Below are positions 10,701-25,700 of a stretch of 64,000 bases of DNA, one piece after another (within the stretch, counting starts at the first letter, position 1; every line of letters starts with the position of its first letter). Below the pieces are notes generated by a model, which was not told where the DNA came from, searched no databases, and saw only the letters and a program-made list of their open reading frames with translations. The position numbers were made by a program, and so were the translations under genes. Source of the DNA: Petrosia ficiformis (lineage: Eukaryota > Porifera > Demospongiae > Haplosclerida > Petrosiidae). The DNA is taken from the NCBI GenBank assembly GCA_947044365.1, contig OX345636.1:15301115-15365114 (forward strand), written 5' to 3'.

Positions 10701-13700
10701 CTATCTACATGTACATGTATATGTATCTATCAATCATTACTGATTGCACTAGTGTCTACAATATACATGTACATGTATCTATCAATCGTTACTGATTGCA
10801 CTTGTGTCTACAATATACATGTACATGTACATGTATAGGATTGTACTTGTAATTCTTTCTGCGTACTCTGAATTTTGGGGCCTGAAGAGGCAAGTGTAAC
10901 TAAGGTTTAAGTATACAGATCTTTAATGAAATTGAAGTACTCCTTCAAAGTTCTAACCTTGGTCAATGTTGATGACTTCCTCATGTCTGAAACTCAACAA
11001 CTAATAATATTTGGACATGTACATGTTTTTTGACTTACTTTTAAAGATTTTAGATCATCATTATAGTGTTTCTCTGCTCCATACATTAGCTACATGTATT
11101 AGTATTAGTTGTACATGTAGTTTTACATGTACATTCTCCCAGATTCCTGCTGGTGTATAGCTTGAGAGCATGTTCTTTTATCATCATGCATTAATTCACC
11201 AAGCCCCCATAATGATGCAATACCTACATGTACATGTATGTGACAAGACTACATGTGTATATAAATGTATAATATTAATATTGTAGTTTGGTCCTGTGGG
11301 AAAGCGATTATCCTTCGTATTTGTTTATGTATGAATCATTGCTTCATTGTCAATTTTCATAATCGTGTATTAACTATTGCTTCAACATTGTATTCAATTA
11401 TTCATTTAGTTTAGTAATATACAGATTTTTAAGGTAATAATAATAGTATTACACTGACTTAGGAGGTACATGTATTAGTATTAGTAATATACTGACTTTT
11501 AAGGTAACAATAATAGTATTACACTGACTTAGGAGGTACATGTATTAGTATTAGTAATATACTGACTTTTAAGGTAACAATAATAGTATTACACTGACTT
11601 AGGAGGTACATGTATTAGTATTAGTAATATACTGACTTTTAAGGTAACAATAATAGTATTACACTGACTTAGGAGGTACATGTATTAGTATTAGTAATAT
11701 ACTGATTTTTAAGGTAATAATAATAGTATTACACTGACTTAGGAGGTACATGTATTAGTATTAGTAATATACTGACTTTTAAGGTAACAATAATAGTATT
11801 ACACTGACTTAGGAGGTACATGTATTAGTATTAGTAATATACTGACTTTTAAGGTAACAATAATAGTATTACACTGACTTAGAAGGTACATGTATTAGTA
11901 TTAGTAATATACTGATTGTTTTAAGGTAATACGTGTACATGTACATGTACATGTACATGTACATGTACACGTATACTGATTTTTAAGTTACATGTAATAC
12001 ATGTACATGTACATTGAATCAATTACATTGCAATGTAATTGATTTCATGTCTGGTATTAACCTTATGATATTAAAATATGCAGTATAGTACATGTACATA
12101 GTCTATAGTAAGTGCTGAAACAAACACTGGAATATTCGGATATTTGTTTGTTATTTTGGTATTCGAACGTGTTTTCTGGTGTTCGATTATGTTTGCACAT
12201 GTGCAATAACAATTTTAAAACATACAGTGGAACCCCGCTTAACAACCACCCTTGAACAGCGGTCATCTATGATATAACGGCCAGATATCCTGGTCCGGAT
12301 TCAAATTACACATACTTACCTGCTGAGGCAACCTCTGAAGAACGACCACCTTGCTATTGCATATAACGAACACTAAATGGTCCCTAACACTGGCTACACC
12401 ATTGAGCAAAACTTCCATTTAACGGCTGTGTGGCCACGCCCACAATATTAAAAATCAACTCAACAGTGTACAGTAATACAATGTAGTTTTAGAATAGTAA
12501 AACAATAATGATAAAACAAAAATGCACAATATTCAAAGCAGCCCATCACTGTTTAGTTTGCTACAGATACATGTAGTCTTGAGCTTATCTACATGTATGT
12601 AGTTTTTTGGTCCATAAAAATTTATAACGTATGCACTGTTAATAATTATTGCATTATGAGTATTTATCATGTGTTCAGTTAATAAAAAGATGTTTTGAGT
12701 TATACTAAACTAAACCCCTCAGCAAAGGCCACCCCTATATAACGGCCAAAATACAATTCCCCTTGGGTGGCCGAAATACAGGGGTTCCACTGTATACATG
12801 TTTGCACTTATTATGAACATTAAATGGTGGCAGAGAATGTTCTTGCTCATAGCAAGGTAATCATTAGTCATACATGTAGCTTAGTGGGTTAATTCTAAAT
12901 CACATGAGCCATAAATGTGTAAAGTGCTGGTTTATGAGGCCTTTTATGGTCAAAATCTACAGCTTGCTGGTCAAATAATGTTTTGTCCAGATGTTTCTGT
13001 TGGACACTTTCAAAAACTATTTTGAGCACTGATACATGTACTGTATGACTGTATGTACACCATGTACATGTACATGTATGTACACTGTACATGCTGTGTT
13101 TGTAATAATCCACTTTTCTTTGCTCGGAGAGTCATGTCCTTGCATGTGGAATGTGTTCTTATCTGTACATAATTACATACATGTATAATGTCGTTTGAGA
13201 GTGGTACCAGTGATTAAATGTTTCAACATGTACTGTAGGTTTGTTATGGCTCATAGGAGCAGGCTGACTCTATAGCAGACCAGCAGGATGAAATCAGCTT
13301 GTGAAATAGCAATCACAGCTGTTGTACATGTACCTAAAATACTTTTTAGTAGAACTGTATACAAATAAGTACATGTACATGTAGATGTAGAATGGTAAAT
13401 AAATTTTAGTGTGAGCTGAACGCTGTAGTTATAGTTAACTACATGTACATGTACATGTTTATAATAATTATAAACAACACAGTTTATTGGTTGTGGCAAT
13501 TCATATCCTTCCATAGTAACTCAATCTAAAAACAAGATCTTTATACTACTAACAAGTGCATATAGAGAAAACAAACATCCCTATGATAGCTTTACAAATT
13601 TAAGTGAAGATAAACGTATCCCTATGACTGCTTTGTGGTGTCCATCATTCAGTAATGGCTAACTTTATGATGCCTGAAGCACATCAGCCTATTATAGTTA

Positions 13701-16700
13701 TTATTTTGATTGTTTACGTTTTAAAGAACCTTGTAGAACTTAAAGAATATATTTCAGGTAGAATAGCTAGCTATTTGTTCCAGTTTCTACGTAAGCTACA
13801 CAGATTTCTTTCTGCGTTCTTTTATGCGCCACGCCCATTAATTGACCAAACCCCCAGGAATGATGTAACTTCCTTAACTGCGTATACAACGCATACTCGT
13901 GTAGGTGACACAAGAATATAAATATATATATATATAGTTCGAACCCGTGGGAAAGCAATCATAGGGATGGCACTACAGGCCATAAAAAGTATTATTTCAT
14001 TTTATTTCATTTTATAAGCATTTAACAGATCTACATGTACATGTATGGTAAGCTCAGCTTTATAATATTCAAGCCCTAATTTTTCACATTTCAATATAAT
14101 TATTTTACTGTGTGTTTTATTTTTACATTTCTTCAGCTACTGGTATTTATGATAACAAACAACTAACTATCTTAGAGTCTTTTGTTTTGCTGTTTTTATT
14201 ATTATCAACTATACAATGTGTGAGGTCTATAATCAAGGCTGCAAGATTCACTAAGGTATATGTACATGTATATTAATTATGTGTATCTATAAACAGCTCT
14301 GATCAGATGCAAGTTGTTAACATGCTTTAGGACAAGCAATACACACAGCCAGTGGCGTAGGAAGCAGGGGTGTGGAAACTTTGAGCCAACTGCTGGACAT
14401 TTTGACCTCTTTTCATCACTCTTGTCCTGCTCCCAATATACTTTGTATACAGTTCAGTTTCGATTTACCGGACATTCACTAGATTTATCGGACAATGTCC
14501 TGCATGACTGGCTGTTTCCACACCACTGGTAGGAAGCATGGGGGCACTGGACCCCATGGATAAAATTACACTGCCCAATATACAGCCAGGTATAATAATA
14601 ACATTTGCACAAACTACATGAAAATTAATTATAATTAAAAATTATCGGCGTGCCCCCATGATCAAAATCATATACACATGAGTAGACAAACTAAACAAAC
14701 ATGTGCAATTGACTAAGGTAGATTAATTATACAACCCTGATTAGATGCAAAATGTACATGTACATCTTGAGATGCCTAAATGTTATATGCAGTGCTCGAA
14801 ATAACATCCAGCAATTGGCTATTTTCTGGACATTTCTCCTTTTTGTCTGGACAAAATTGCATTTGACTGGACAAATTGTCTGCACTAGTTATATATGTAC
14901 ATGTACATGTGTATAAGAATAATGCAAGGTTAATTATTAGTCAAGAGCAGTCATAGCTTAGTAGGTTAATTCTACATACATGTATCATAAGTCATACATG
15001 TAAATGTGTACAGTGCTTGTTAATGAGGCTTTTTTCTGGGCAAGATTCACAACTTGCTGGTCAAGTATTGTTTTGTTCAGAAGTTTCTGTTGGAAACTTT
15101 CAAATCTATTTCGAGCACTGTATACATGTACAGTACATGTATGTACATTATATTCTATTCAAATGTTTCCCTAATATTAGATGTACAGTGTATGTATTTC
15201 AATCAATTGATAAATGAATTATATTTTTTCGTATTATGCTACATTGTACCATCCTAATCTTGTTTGTGTGTTTTTTTGGCCTATACATACATGTACATGT
15301 ACTAATGTTAATTTTATGACTGTGTTTATCAATAATACATGTACAATATACTAACCATTGTCGAGTCAATTTGGCCTATCAAATCTGATGTACATGTACA
15401 TGAAAATTCATGTGTCTAGCATGCTAGCAAAAGGCGCAAACAGACACACACACAACAAACAAACAAGCAGCCACAATGGCTTCATTAAACATTAGAGCAG
15501 CCACTATGGCTTAGAAAAATAATCAGCCACAATGGCTTAGAAAAATAATTACCAGCCACCATGGCTTAGAAAATAAGCAGCCACAATGGCTTAGAAAATA
15601 AGCAACCACAATGACTTAGAAAATAGGCAGTCACAACGTGTACATACATGTACATGTGTATGTATAGTACATGTACATGTACATAGTATATGTTACATAT
15701 TGTATACATATACATTTATATGTACATGTATATTGTACCTGTTTCATTTCACAGGAGGTTCGTACGTTTTTCAGGAAACATTATAATTATCGATTACGTA
15801 TTTCAGAGTACACACCATTGTACAATTGGTGGTTTGTGCTTGTTGTCATTAGCAATGTTTTGGTTGCCTTGGGAACGATACTCTTCCTCATTACACAATA
15901 TCAGGTACAGTTTAAATACTTGTACATGTACATGCATGATTAGATGTACATGTACATGTACATGGATATTACAGTGTACATGCATGTACTTTGTACATCT
16001 GTTAGACTACATGTACATGTGTGTACATGTAGTCTACCTGTGTTTCTCCCAAAAGGTGGTATGATATCATTCCTCCACCAGGGCTTGAAATTTATGCTTT
16101 TTAAAATAAAACACTGTTTATAACACTGACCAAGTATCATGTAAATGTACATGTACCACTGTCCACTGATGCACTCCTCCACCCTTAATATTTATCCTGG
16201 AAGAAACACTGGTATACATTGTATACATGTATGTACATACTCATGGTTTAAGATACACATGTAGCATCTACATGTACATGTATGTGTACTATAATGAAAC
16301 AGTACAGTAAAGTTCTACAGTAAATTACATACAGTACAGTACAGTACAGTACAGTAGCATCAATGTGTACTATACATGTACATACATGTACATGTAAGTA
16401 CATCTACTGCTAATTGGTATAAGTACAATCAACTGTTCTTGTACGAGTACATGTACGTACATGCTGTACTATACATTGTACATACATTGTACATACATGT
16501 ATACAATGTATATACTGTATGTATGCTGGATCAATTGAAGGGTATGGCATACTGCTTCTAAAAAGTAATTCATACATTGTTAAAGATGATTTTAACTGCT
16601 GAAGAACATCTAGAGATGCAACCCATTTACACTACATGTACATGTACATTCAGTTGAACGTAAAACCAAATATCATATAAAACAATCATAGAGCCCATAA

Positions 16701-19700
16701 AAAGGATAAATGATTTAATAATTATAAACAAATACATGTACATGTACATGTACATGTAAATATAATTACAAGCACTTTTAATATTTGTCAAGTACAAGCA
16801 CAAGCACATTATTTTTGTGCCCACACGAAGTACTTAAGTACATACATCTGTATGTACATTTTTTAACACGGTTATACATTGTACAATAAACAGTCTTAAC
16901 AAACTATTACATCTAAATACTAACTCTTTAAATGTTACTTCATCCATGCAATACTAACTCCATCATCAAGTTACGTACTTGTAAAAGTGTGAAATACAAA
17001 GAACCAGATGTCAACACGTTTTTAAATAATAAGTAGTATTTTAATTTGTAATACTCTTGCCTTAGTTTAGATGTTATTATGTGTCTTAGGCCGGTATTTT
17101 CACTTAATCTTTTGAATATAATTTCTCAATAATGGTGTTCAAAATGGAGAGGATAACTTTAATTATCTTTGATTATAATTGACCAGGGAAATGGTACCCC
17201 TAAGCACCATTTATTTCAACTATAGTTTGTTAATTAACGGGCAAGCTTGTGCCTGGGGGAACAAACTCCTAGAGTAATCCTGATGAATCCTTATGAGCTA
17301 TGGAAGCAGCCAGTCATGCAAGAGATTGTGTTATGAATGTCTAAGACTAGACACATTGGAGAGGACAAGAAAGATATCAATGTCAGATTTTTAGCTCAGT
17401 CAAACTTTCTGGCACTCTTTTCAGAAGACTAAGATAAGATCAATGTGCTCTCAACGGTACTAAGGATACATTTTTTTTTACATTATTATTATTATATGGT
17501 ATATATTATATAATTTATATAGTTATCACTCATTTGTCATTCCATGAGGGCTAGGGTCGGACACGGGCTGTTTTTATAATTAAATAGTCCTAAACGGACT
17601 TGTACGGAAATAAACGGATGTATACGATTTGTTTTAAAAAGGGTGTGTCAACTACTGTAGGCTGGCTGGACATGGCAAAGAAATTTTCAATTCCCTCTGC
17701 TATCAAGAAGCTTGAAGATCATCTGACTTGTCCCATCTGTCTTGATCAGTTCGCAAACCCCAGAACACTTATTTGTCTTCACTCGTTTTGCCATAAATGT
17801 CTCCTGGCCTTACCACTTGATCCTCAAGAAGACAAACCCATCTTAACTTGTCCTACTTGTCGTGTACCTACAGAACTACCACAAACAGGTGTAGCTGGAT
17901 TGCCAATAGCTTTTGTTGCCAATAGCCTCAATGAAATACACTGTCTATTGAAGAAAGTAACTGATGATAAAGATATTTCGTGTGATAACTGTATGACAGT
18001 TAATGCAACTGGTTTCTGCAAACAGTGTACCAAATGCTTCTGTGCTAATTGCCTTGTTATTCACAACAAGTGGGTATCATTTGTTGATCATGTAGTTATA
18101 AGCCTTGACGAAGTTGCTTGTACGGCCTTTCAATCACCCTCCATCAAACCAGAGGTGACTATGAACTGTTCCAGTTATAACAGATCTTTAGAGCTCTATT
18201 GCGATACCTGTCATGAATTTATTTGTCACAATTGTACTGTACGTACTCACAGGGGGCATGCGTACGACCTTGTTGATGATGCATACGATAGACATCGACA
18301 GACAATAGAGTCCAGACTTGAGCCTTTGAGAGAACAGATTGCTACTCTAACAGAAGATATAAAAAGCCTGATACAAAAAGAGAAAGATGTAACTCAGCAG
18401 GGAGAAACAGTCAAAGAAGAGATTCATGGTGCAGTCGAACAGATTCTTCTTCAGTCAGAGAGGAAGCTTGCTGAAGATGTTGATTTAGCTGTGCGATACA
18501 AATTAAGTGTACTAAGTCAGCAAAAAAGAAAAGCTGAAACAACATTGAGTCAACTGATGGAGTGTTTTGATTTCGTACAACAAGGTCTTAAAATAGGTAA
18601 TCCTCGACAAGTTCTATCAGAACAGTCACGAATGATTGATCGTATTAGTGCAACTGAGAGTTTTAAACCAGAGTCATTTAAACCACTAGAACAAGCTGAT
18701 GTTAAGCTAGTGAAGAGTAAGAAGATTGAAGAAGTACACAAGAGCATTGGTGAAGTTAGGTATTCTTCATCTTGTAAAGTGCATAAAGTAAATCATTATG
18801 CTTCGATGGGAAAGGAATCCACCGTTATCATAATATTTCGATTTCCTGATGGTTCTTCTGTTCCATCATCTTCCTCTTTAATTAGCTGTTATTTGATTCC
18901 TCCTAATAATGACCAATTGATAAAATGTAGAGTAAATTACTCTGTACAGTTTGGATCGTACAATGTCATTTTCACTCCCGTTGTTCGTGGTCTTCATCAA
19001 TTACATGTAAGAGTGAATGCTATGAACATCCCAAATGGTAGTCCGCTAGCTATTCCTGTTTCCCTCTGTCCTGAGTGGATAGATAATCCTGTGATGACTG
19101 TTCCTGGACTTACAAGGCCGTGGGGAATTGACGTGACTGAGGATGGACTGCTGATAGTGAGTGAGTGTTTTAATTATCGTATTGCAGTACTTGACAAAGA
19201 AAGAAGGAGATTAAAATTGTTTGGATCGAAAGGGAGCAAGCCTGGACAGTTCAATTTCCCTAGTGGTGTAGCCATCACTCCAAATCGAACCGTTCTTGTT
19301 GGAGATTCATCTAATCATCGAATCCAAGAGTTAACAATGGAAGGCAGATTTATAGCATGTGTAGGAGGAAGAGGAAATGGACCTCTTCAGTTTCAGTATC
19401 CCCGAGGTATAGCCATTAACAAAGCCTCTGGTATCATATTTGTCGCTGATGAAGATAATCATCGAATACAAGTCCTCAAACCCGACCTCACGCTGTTGTG
19501 TAAATTTGGCACTAAGGGTTCAGGAAAAGGACAATTTAATCACCCTGAAAATCTAACATTAGATAGTAAAGGATTTGTATATGTGACTGATAGTTATAAT
19601 CATCGTATTCAGAAGTTCACTACCGAGGGTAGGTTTGTAGATATGTTTGGTACAATTGGATCTCAACCAGGTCAACTCAGTTATCCATCAGGCATAACAA

Positions 19701-22700
19701 TGGATAGTAATGGTCTGTTGTATGTTACTGAGACTGGTAATCATCGTGTTTCGGTTTTCACTTCGAATGGAGAGTTTGTTCATTGTTTTGGAGGAATGGG
19801 TGAGAAGAAAGGACAGCTTAATTATCCAAAACAATTACTGTTTGATAAATTCGGGTATTTGTACATTTGCGACATGAGGAACTACAGACTTGTAGTATAC
19901 TGAATTGACCTTCGTGTATGTTAATATACTAGTGTATAGTATACTGACTTGACCTTTGTGTATGTTAATATACTAATATAGCATACTGACTTGACCTTTG
20001 AGTGCATTACTGTATTTTGTACATTATTTGTGATATTTTATTTTATTAATATCAAATCTAAACTACCTAATTGTATAGCTGGAAAATGTCATTGAGTATT
20101 TATTTAGTCACTATAATAATATGCACATGTTCAAAACCACAATTAGTTCTTAATAATAATCAAGTTAAGTATACTGAGGTCTGCACAAAAAAATGATATG
20201 TTGCGATGTACTTGGGAAACAAAATAAACATGTTTCAGACTATAATAACACGTTTTATAATATTCACCAGAATAAAAGGTAACAAGAATGGATAAACAAA
20301 TGACTGTTATCTTGTTGGGTTTTAGATATGAGAGACTTCTTCATGTAACCATGGTGACATTATGTAAAAAAATATATGAAATATGGGTTGGGTGTGGTTT
20401 TAGAAATGAACCCGTTTCTATTTATAGTAACAAATGAAAGAAACCATCTGAAAATAATCAGCAATGATTATTGGTCATCACAAACAATTAAGGTTTGATT
20501 TGGGAGGGGCAGCATTATCCGTTTGTTGGAATTTCAGTCCACCTGGAATTTTGGTTACAGTCGAAACAGCAAATACAAGATAATTTAATTCTGTACATGT
20601 ACATGTACATTGATATGCCTAACTATACAGAAACTCTATGAGATAATAATTATATATACATGTATATAACTATTTCTCATATTTAGGAAGTTCATCATTT
20701 GGAAATTGATGATATTGTTAGTATAGTGTATGGATTTGGTGTGTTTCTTCAGTGGTGTGGTTTACTAAGGTTTCTTAGCTACTTTGATAAATACAATGTG
20801 AGTTCCAGTATAAATAATCTTACCTGTTAATCCTACATGTATAATGTCACATTCATGATTAATATTAACATTATATTTTCCATTTTTCTGTCCTCTCCCT
20901 TACTCCTCCCATCCCATCATCTCTCCTGCACTCCTCGTCCATCCCATTTCCTCCCATCCTCTCCACTCCTCTCCTTCCTTACCCTTCTTTCTCCTCTCCT
21001 TCCTTACCCTTCTTTCTCCTCTCCTCTCATCTCCTGACCCACCTCTTCCTCTCCCTTCCATTCCCCTCCTCTTCTCTTTTTCCTCCACTCCCTTCCCCCC
21101 TCTCCTCTTCTCCTTTTCCCTCCCTTCCCTCCCCACTCCTCTTCTCCTTTTTCCTCTCTTCCCTCCCCTCTCCTTTTCCTTCCACTTCCCTTTCCTCCTC
21201 TTCTATCCCCTTTCTTTTTCATCCGCTCCCTTCCCTCCCCTCTCCTCTTCTCCTTTTCATTCCATTCCCCTCTCCTTCTCTTCTCCTATCCCCTCTCTTT
21301 TTAATCCACTCCCTTCCCTCCCCTCTCCTCTTCTCCTTTTCCTTCCATTCCCCTCTCCTCCTCTTCTCCTATCCCCTCTCTTTTTCATCCACTCCCTTCC
21401 CTCCCTTCTCCTCTTCTCCTTTTCCTTCCATTCCCCTCTCCTCCTCTTCTCCTATCCCCTCTCTTTTTCATCCACTCCCTTCCATTCCCCTCTCCTCTTC
21501 TCCTTTTCCTCCACTCCCTTTCCCCCCTCTCCTCTTCTTCTTTTCCTTCAATTCTCCTCTCTCCTCCTCTCTCCTCCACTCCTTCTCTTCTTTCAGATGT
21601 TACTCATCACTCTAAGACTTGCCCTACCTAGTGTTTTCAGGTTCATAGTCTGTGGTCTTATATTCTATATAGCTTTTCTACTATTAGGATGGCTAGTGCT
21701 TGGTCCGTACCACCCAAAGGTATCAGTAATGTAAAGTACACGATTATACATGTACATATATTATACAATACACATGTACATCAGGTGCATGTACTATATA
21801 CATGTACATGTATTATACAATACACATGTACATCAGGTGCATGTACTATATACATGTACATGTATTATACAATACACATGTACATCAGGTGCATGTACTA
21901 TATACATGTACATATATTATACAATACACATGTACATCAGGTGCATGTACTATATACATGCATGTACATGTACATGGAAATTCATGTGCTAGCAAACACA
22001 ACAAACAAGCAGCCACAATGGCTTAGAAAATTGATACATATACGACACATGTACATGTATGTGGCTTAGAAAATTTAATAACTAGAATGGCTTTGAGAAT
22101 TGATACACGTACGACACATGTACATGTACAACATGTATGTGGCTTATAAAGTTTAATAACTAGAATGGCTTTGAGAATTGATACACATACGACACATGTA
22201 CATGTATGTGGCTTAATTATAAAATTTTATAACTAGAATGGCTTTGAGAATTGATACATACATTTGTACATGTATACGACACATTATGTGGCTTATAAAA
22301 TTTAATAACTAGAATGGCTTAGAGAATTGATACACATACGACACATGTACATGTATGTGGCTTATAAAATTTAATAACTAGAATGGCTTAGAGAATTTGA
22401 AAATTTAACATTTACAATGGCTTAGAAAATTTAACAGCTACATGTACATGTACATGTACATGTATTTTTATACATGTAGTGTTAAATGTACATGTATATA
22501 TGTATTTTCATGACATGCACAAATTGATGTTACAAGTAAGATACTTTACATGTACATAAAGTGTACTACATGTACATAGTATATATACACAGTGGTGTGG
22601 AAATAGCCAGTCCTGCAAGACATTACATTGTCTGGTAAATCTAGTGAATGTTGATATGAAGAGAGGATCAAGAGTGGTGAAAATAGGTCAAGATGTCTAG

Positions 22701-25700
22701 CTGTTGGCTCACTATTTCCACACCTCAGCTTATACATATACATACATGTACATGTAGTGTACAAGTGCTTTTAAATTAATTCTCTTGTTGCTCTTTAGTT
22801 CAAAGACCCTTCAGTGACTTCAGAATGTCTATTCTCACTTGTTAATGGTGATGATATGTTCAATACATATATTCAGATGGAGAATATCTCTTTGCCTGCT
22901 TTTATCTTCTCAAAGATATATCTCTATGTATTCATATCTTTATTCATATATGTGGTACTAAGTGTGTTCATATCACTGATATCAGATACTTACGAGACTT
23001 TACATGTGAGGATTATGTGTGCGTGTGTGTGTGTCTGTGTGTGTGTGTCTGTTGTGTTCATCTGTGTGTATGTGTTTGTTGTGTCAATCAGTGTGTGTGT
23101 ATGTGTGTCCGTCTGTGTGTGTGTGTGGTGTCCATCTGTGTCTGTGTTTGTCTGTGTATCCATCTGTGTCTGTGTTTGTCTGTGTATCCATTTGTGTCTG
23201 TGTGTCCATCTGTGTGCATGTGTCTGTTGTGTTCATCTGTGTGTATGTGTCTGTTGTGTCCATCAGTGTGTGTGTGTGTCTGTTGTGTCCATCAGTGTGT
23301 GTGTCTGTGTGTCCATCTGTGTGTGTGTGTCTGTTGTGTCCATCTGTGTGTGTCTGTGTGTCTGTTGTGTCCATCTGTGTGTGTCTGTGTGTCTGTTGTG
23401 TCCATCTGTGTGTGTGTGTCTGTTGTGTCCATCAGTGTGTGTGTCTGTGTGTCCATTAGTGTGTGTGTCTGTGTCCATCTGTGTGTGTCTGTGTGTCTGT
23501 TGTTTCCATCAGTGTGTGTGCCTGTGTGTCCATCTGTATCTGTGTGTCTGTGTGTCCATCTGTGTCTGTGTCCATTAGTGTGTGTGTGTGTCTGTGTGTC
23601 CATTAGTGTGTGTGTCTGTGTCCATCTGTATGTGTCTATGTGTCTGTTGTGTCCATCAGTGTGTGTGTCTGTGTGTCCATCTGTGTGTGTGTGTCTGTTG
23701 TGTCCATCAGTGTGTGTGTCTGTGTGTCCATTAGTGTGTGTGTCTGTGTCCATCTGTGTGTGTCTGTGTGTCTGTTGTGTCCATCAGTGTGTGTGTCTGT
23801 GTGTCCATCTGTATCTGTGTGTCTGTGTCCATCAGTGTATGTGTCTGTCCATCTGTGTGTGTCTGTGTGTCCATCTGTGTCTGTGTCCATTAGTGTGTGT
23901 GTGTGTCTGTGTGTCCATTAGTGTGTGTGTGTCTGTGTCCATCTGTGTGTGTGTGTCTGTTGTGTCCATCAGTGTGTGTGTCTGTGTGTCCATCTGTGTG
24001 TGTGTCTGTGTCCATCTGTGTGTGTCTGTGTGTCTGTTGTGTCCATCAGTGTGTGTGCCTGTGTGTCCATCTGTATCTGTGTGTCTGTGTGTCCATCTGT
24101 GTCTGTGTCCATTAGTGTGTGTGTGTGTCTGTGTGTCCATTAGTGTGTGTGTCTGTGTCCATCTGTGTGTGTCTGTGTGTCTGTTGTGTCCATCAGTGTG
24201 TGTGCCTGTGTGTCCATCTGTATCTGTGTGTCTGTGTGTCCATCTGTGTCTGTGTCCATTAGTGTGTGTGTGTGTCTGTGTGTCCATTAGTGTGTGTGTC
24301 TGTGTCCATCTGTGTGTGTCTGTGTGTCTGTGTGTCTGTTGTGTCCATCAGTGTGTGTGTCTGTGTGTCCATCAGTGTGTGTGTCTGTGTGTCCATTAGT
24401 GTGTGTGTCTGTGTCCATCTGTGTGTGTCTGTGTGTCTGTTGTGTCCATCAGTGTGTGTGTCTGTGTGTCCATCTGTATCTGTGTGTCTGTGTCCATCAG
24501 TGTATGTGTCTGTCCATCTGTGTGTGTCTGTGTGTCCATCTGTGTCTGTGTCCATTAGTGTGTGTGTGTGTCTGTGTGTCCATTAGTGTGTGTGTGTCTG
24601 TGTCCATCTGTGTGTGTGTGTCTGTTGTGTCCATCAGTGTGTGTGTCTGTGTGTCCATTAGTGTGTGTGTCTGTGTCCATCTGTGTGTGTCTGTGTGTCT
24701 GTTGTTTCCATCAGTGTGTGTGCCTGTGTGTCCATCTGTATCTGTGTGTCTGTGTGTCCATCTGTGTCTGTGTCCATTAGTGTGTGTGTGTGTCTGTGTG
24801 TCCATTAGTGTGTGTGTCTGTGTCCATCTGTGTGTGTCTGTGTGTCTGTTGTGTCCATCAGTGTGTGTGTCTGTGTGTCCATCTGTGTGTGTGTGTCTGT
24901 TGTGTCCATCAGTGTGTGTGTCTGTGTGTCCATTAGTGTGTGTGTCTGTGTCCATCTGTGTGTGTCTGTGTGTCTGTTGTGTCCATCAGTGTGTGTGTCT
25001 GTGTGTCCATCTGTATCTGTGTGTCTGTGTCCATCAGTGTATGTGTCTGTCCATCTGTGTGTGTCTGTGTGTCCATCTGTGTCTGTGTCCATTAGTGTGT
25101 GTGTGTGTCTGTGTGTCCATTAGTGTGTGTGTCTGTGTCCATCTGTATGTGTCTGTGTGTCTGTTGTGTCCATCAGTGTGTGTGTCTGTGTGTCCATCTG
25201 TGTGTGTGTGTCTGTTGTGTCCATCAGTGTGTGTGTCTGTGTGTCCATCTGTGTGTGTGTCTGTGTCCATCTGTGTGTGTCTGTGTGTCTGTTGTGTCCA
25301 TCAGTGTGTGTGTCTGTGTGTCCATCTGTATCTGTGTGTCTGTGTCCATCAGTGTATGTGTCTGTGTCCATCTGTGTGTGTCTGTGTGTCCATCTGTGTC
25401 TGTGTCCATTAGTGTGTGTGTGTGTCTGTGTGTCCATTAGTGTGTGTGTCTGTGTCCATCTGTGTGTGTCTGTGTGTCTGTTGTGTCCATCAGTGTGTGT
25501 GTCTGTGTCTGTGTGTCTATCTGTGTGTGTCTGTGTGTCCATCTGTGTCTGTGTGTCTGTGTCCATCAGTGTGTGTGTCTGTGTGTCCATTAGTGTGTAT
25601 GTCTGTGTGTCCATCAGTGTGTGTGTCTGTGTCCATCAGTGTGTGTGTCTGTGTGTCCATTAGTGTGTGTGTCTGTGTGTCCATCTGTGTCTGTGTGTCT

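Noticed and set aside
13655..13921. 88-codon ORF with a hydrophobic start
   Set aside because: Entirely inside a copy of the ATAGGGAT-ended repeat; homologous stretches in other copies are broken and no splice or domain support exists.
17600..17671. Upstream ATG as the TRIM start
   Set aside because: It would add 24 residues that match nothing, and a likely splice acceptor (ACTACTGTAG) lies between it and the MAKK start.
20837..21579. Frames in the pyrimidine tract (Ser/Leu/Pro-rich, and Glu/Gly/Arg-rich on the other strand)
   Set aside because: Low-complexity translations of a C/T-only tract; no start context, family or splice support.
22814..23578. Mucolipin ending in a Cys/Val-rich tail by read-through of exon g
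   Set aside because: A good GTGAGG donor closes exon g at the conserved end of S6 and downstream exons continue in phase; the open continuation is only repeat.
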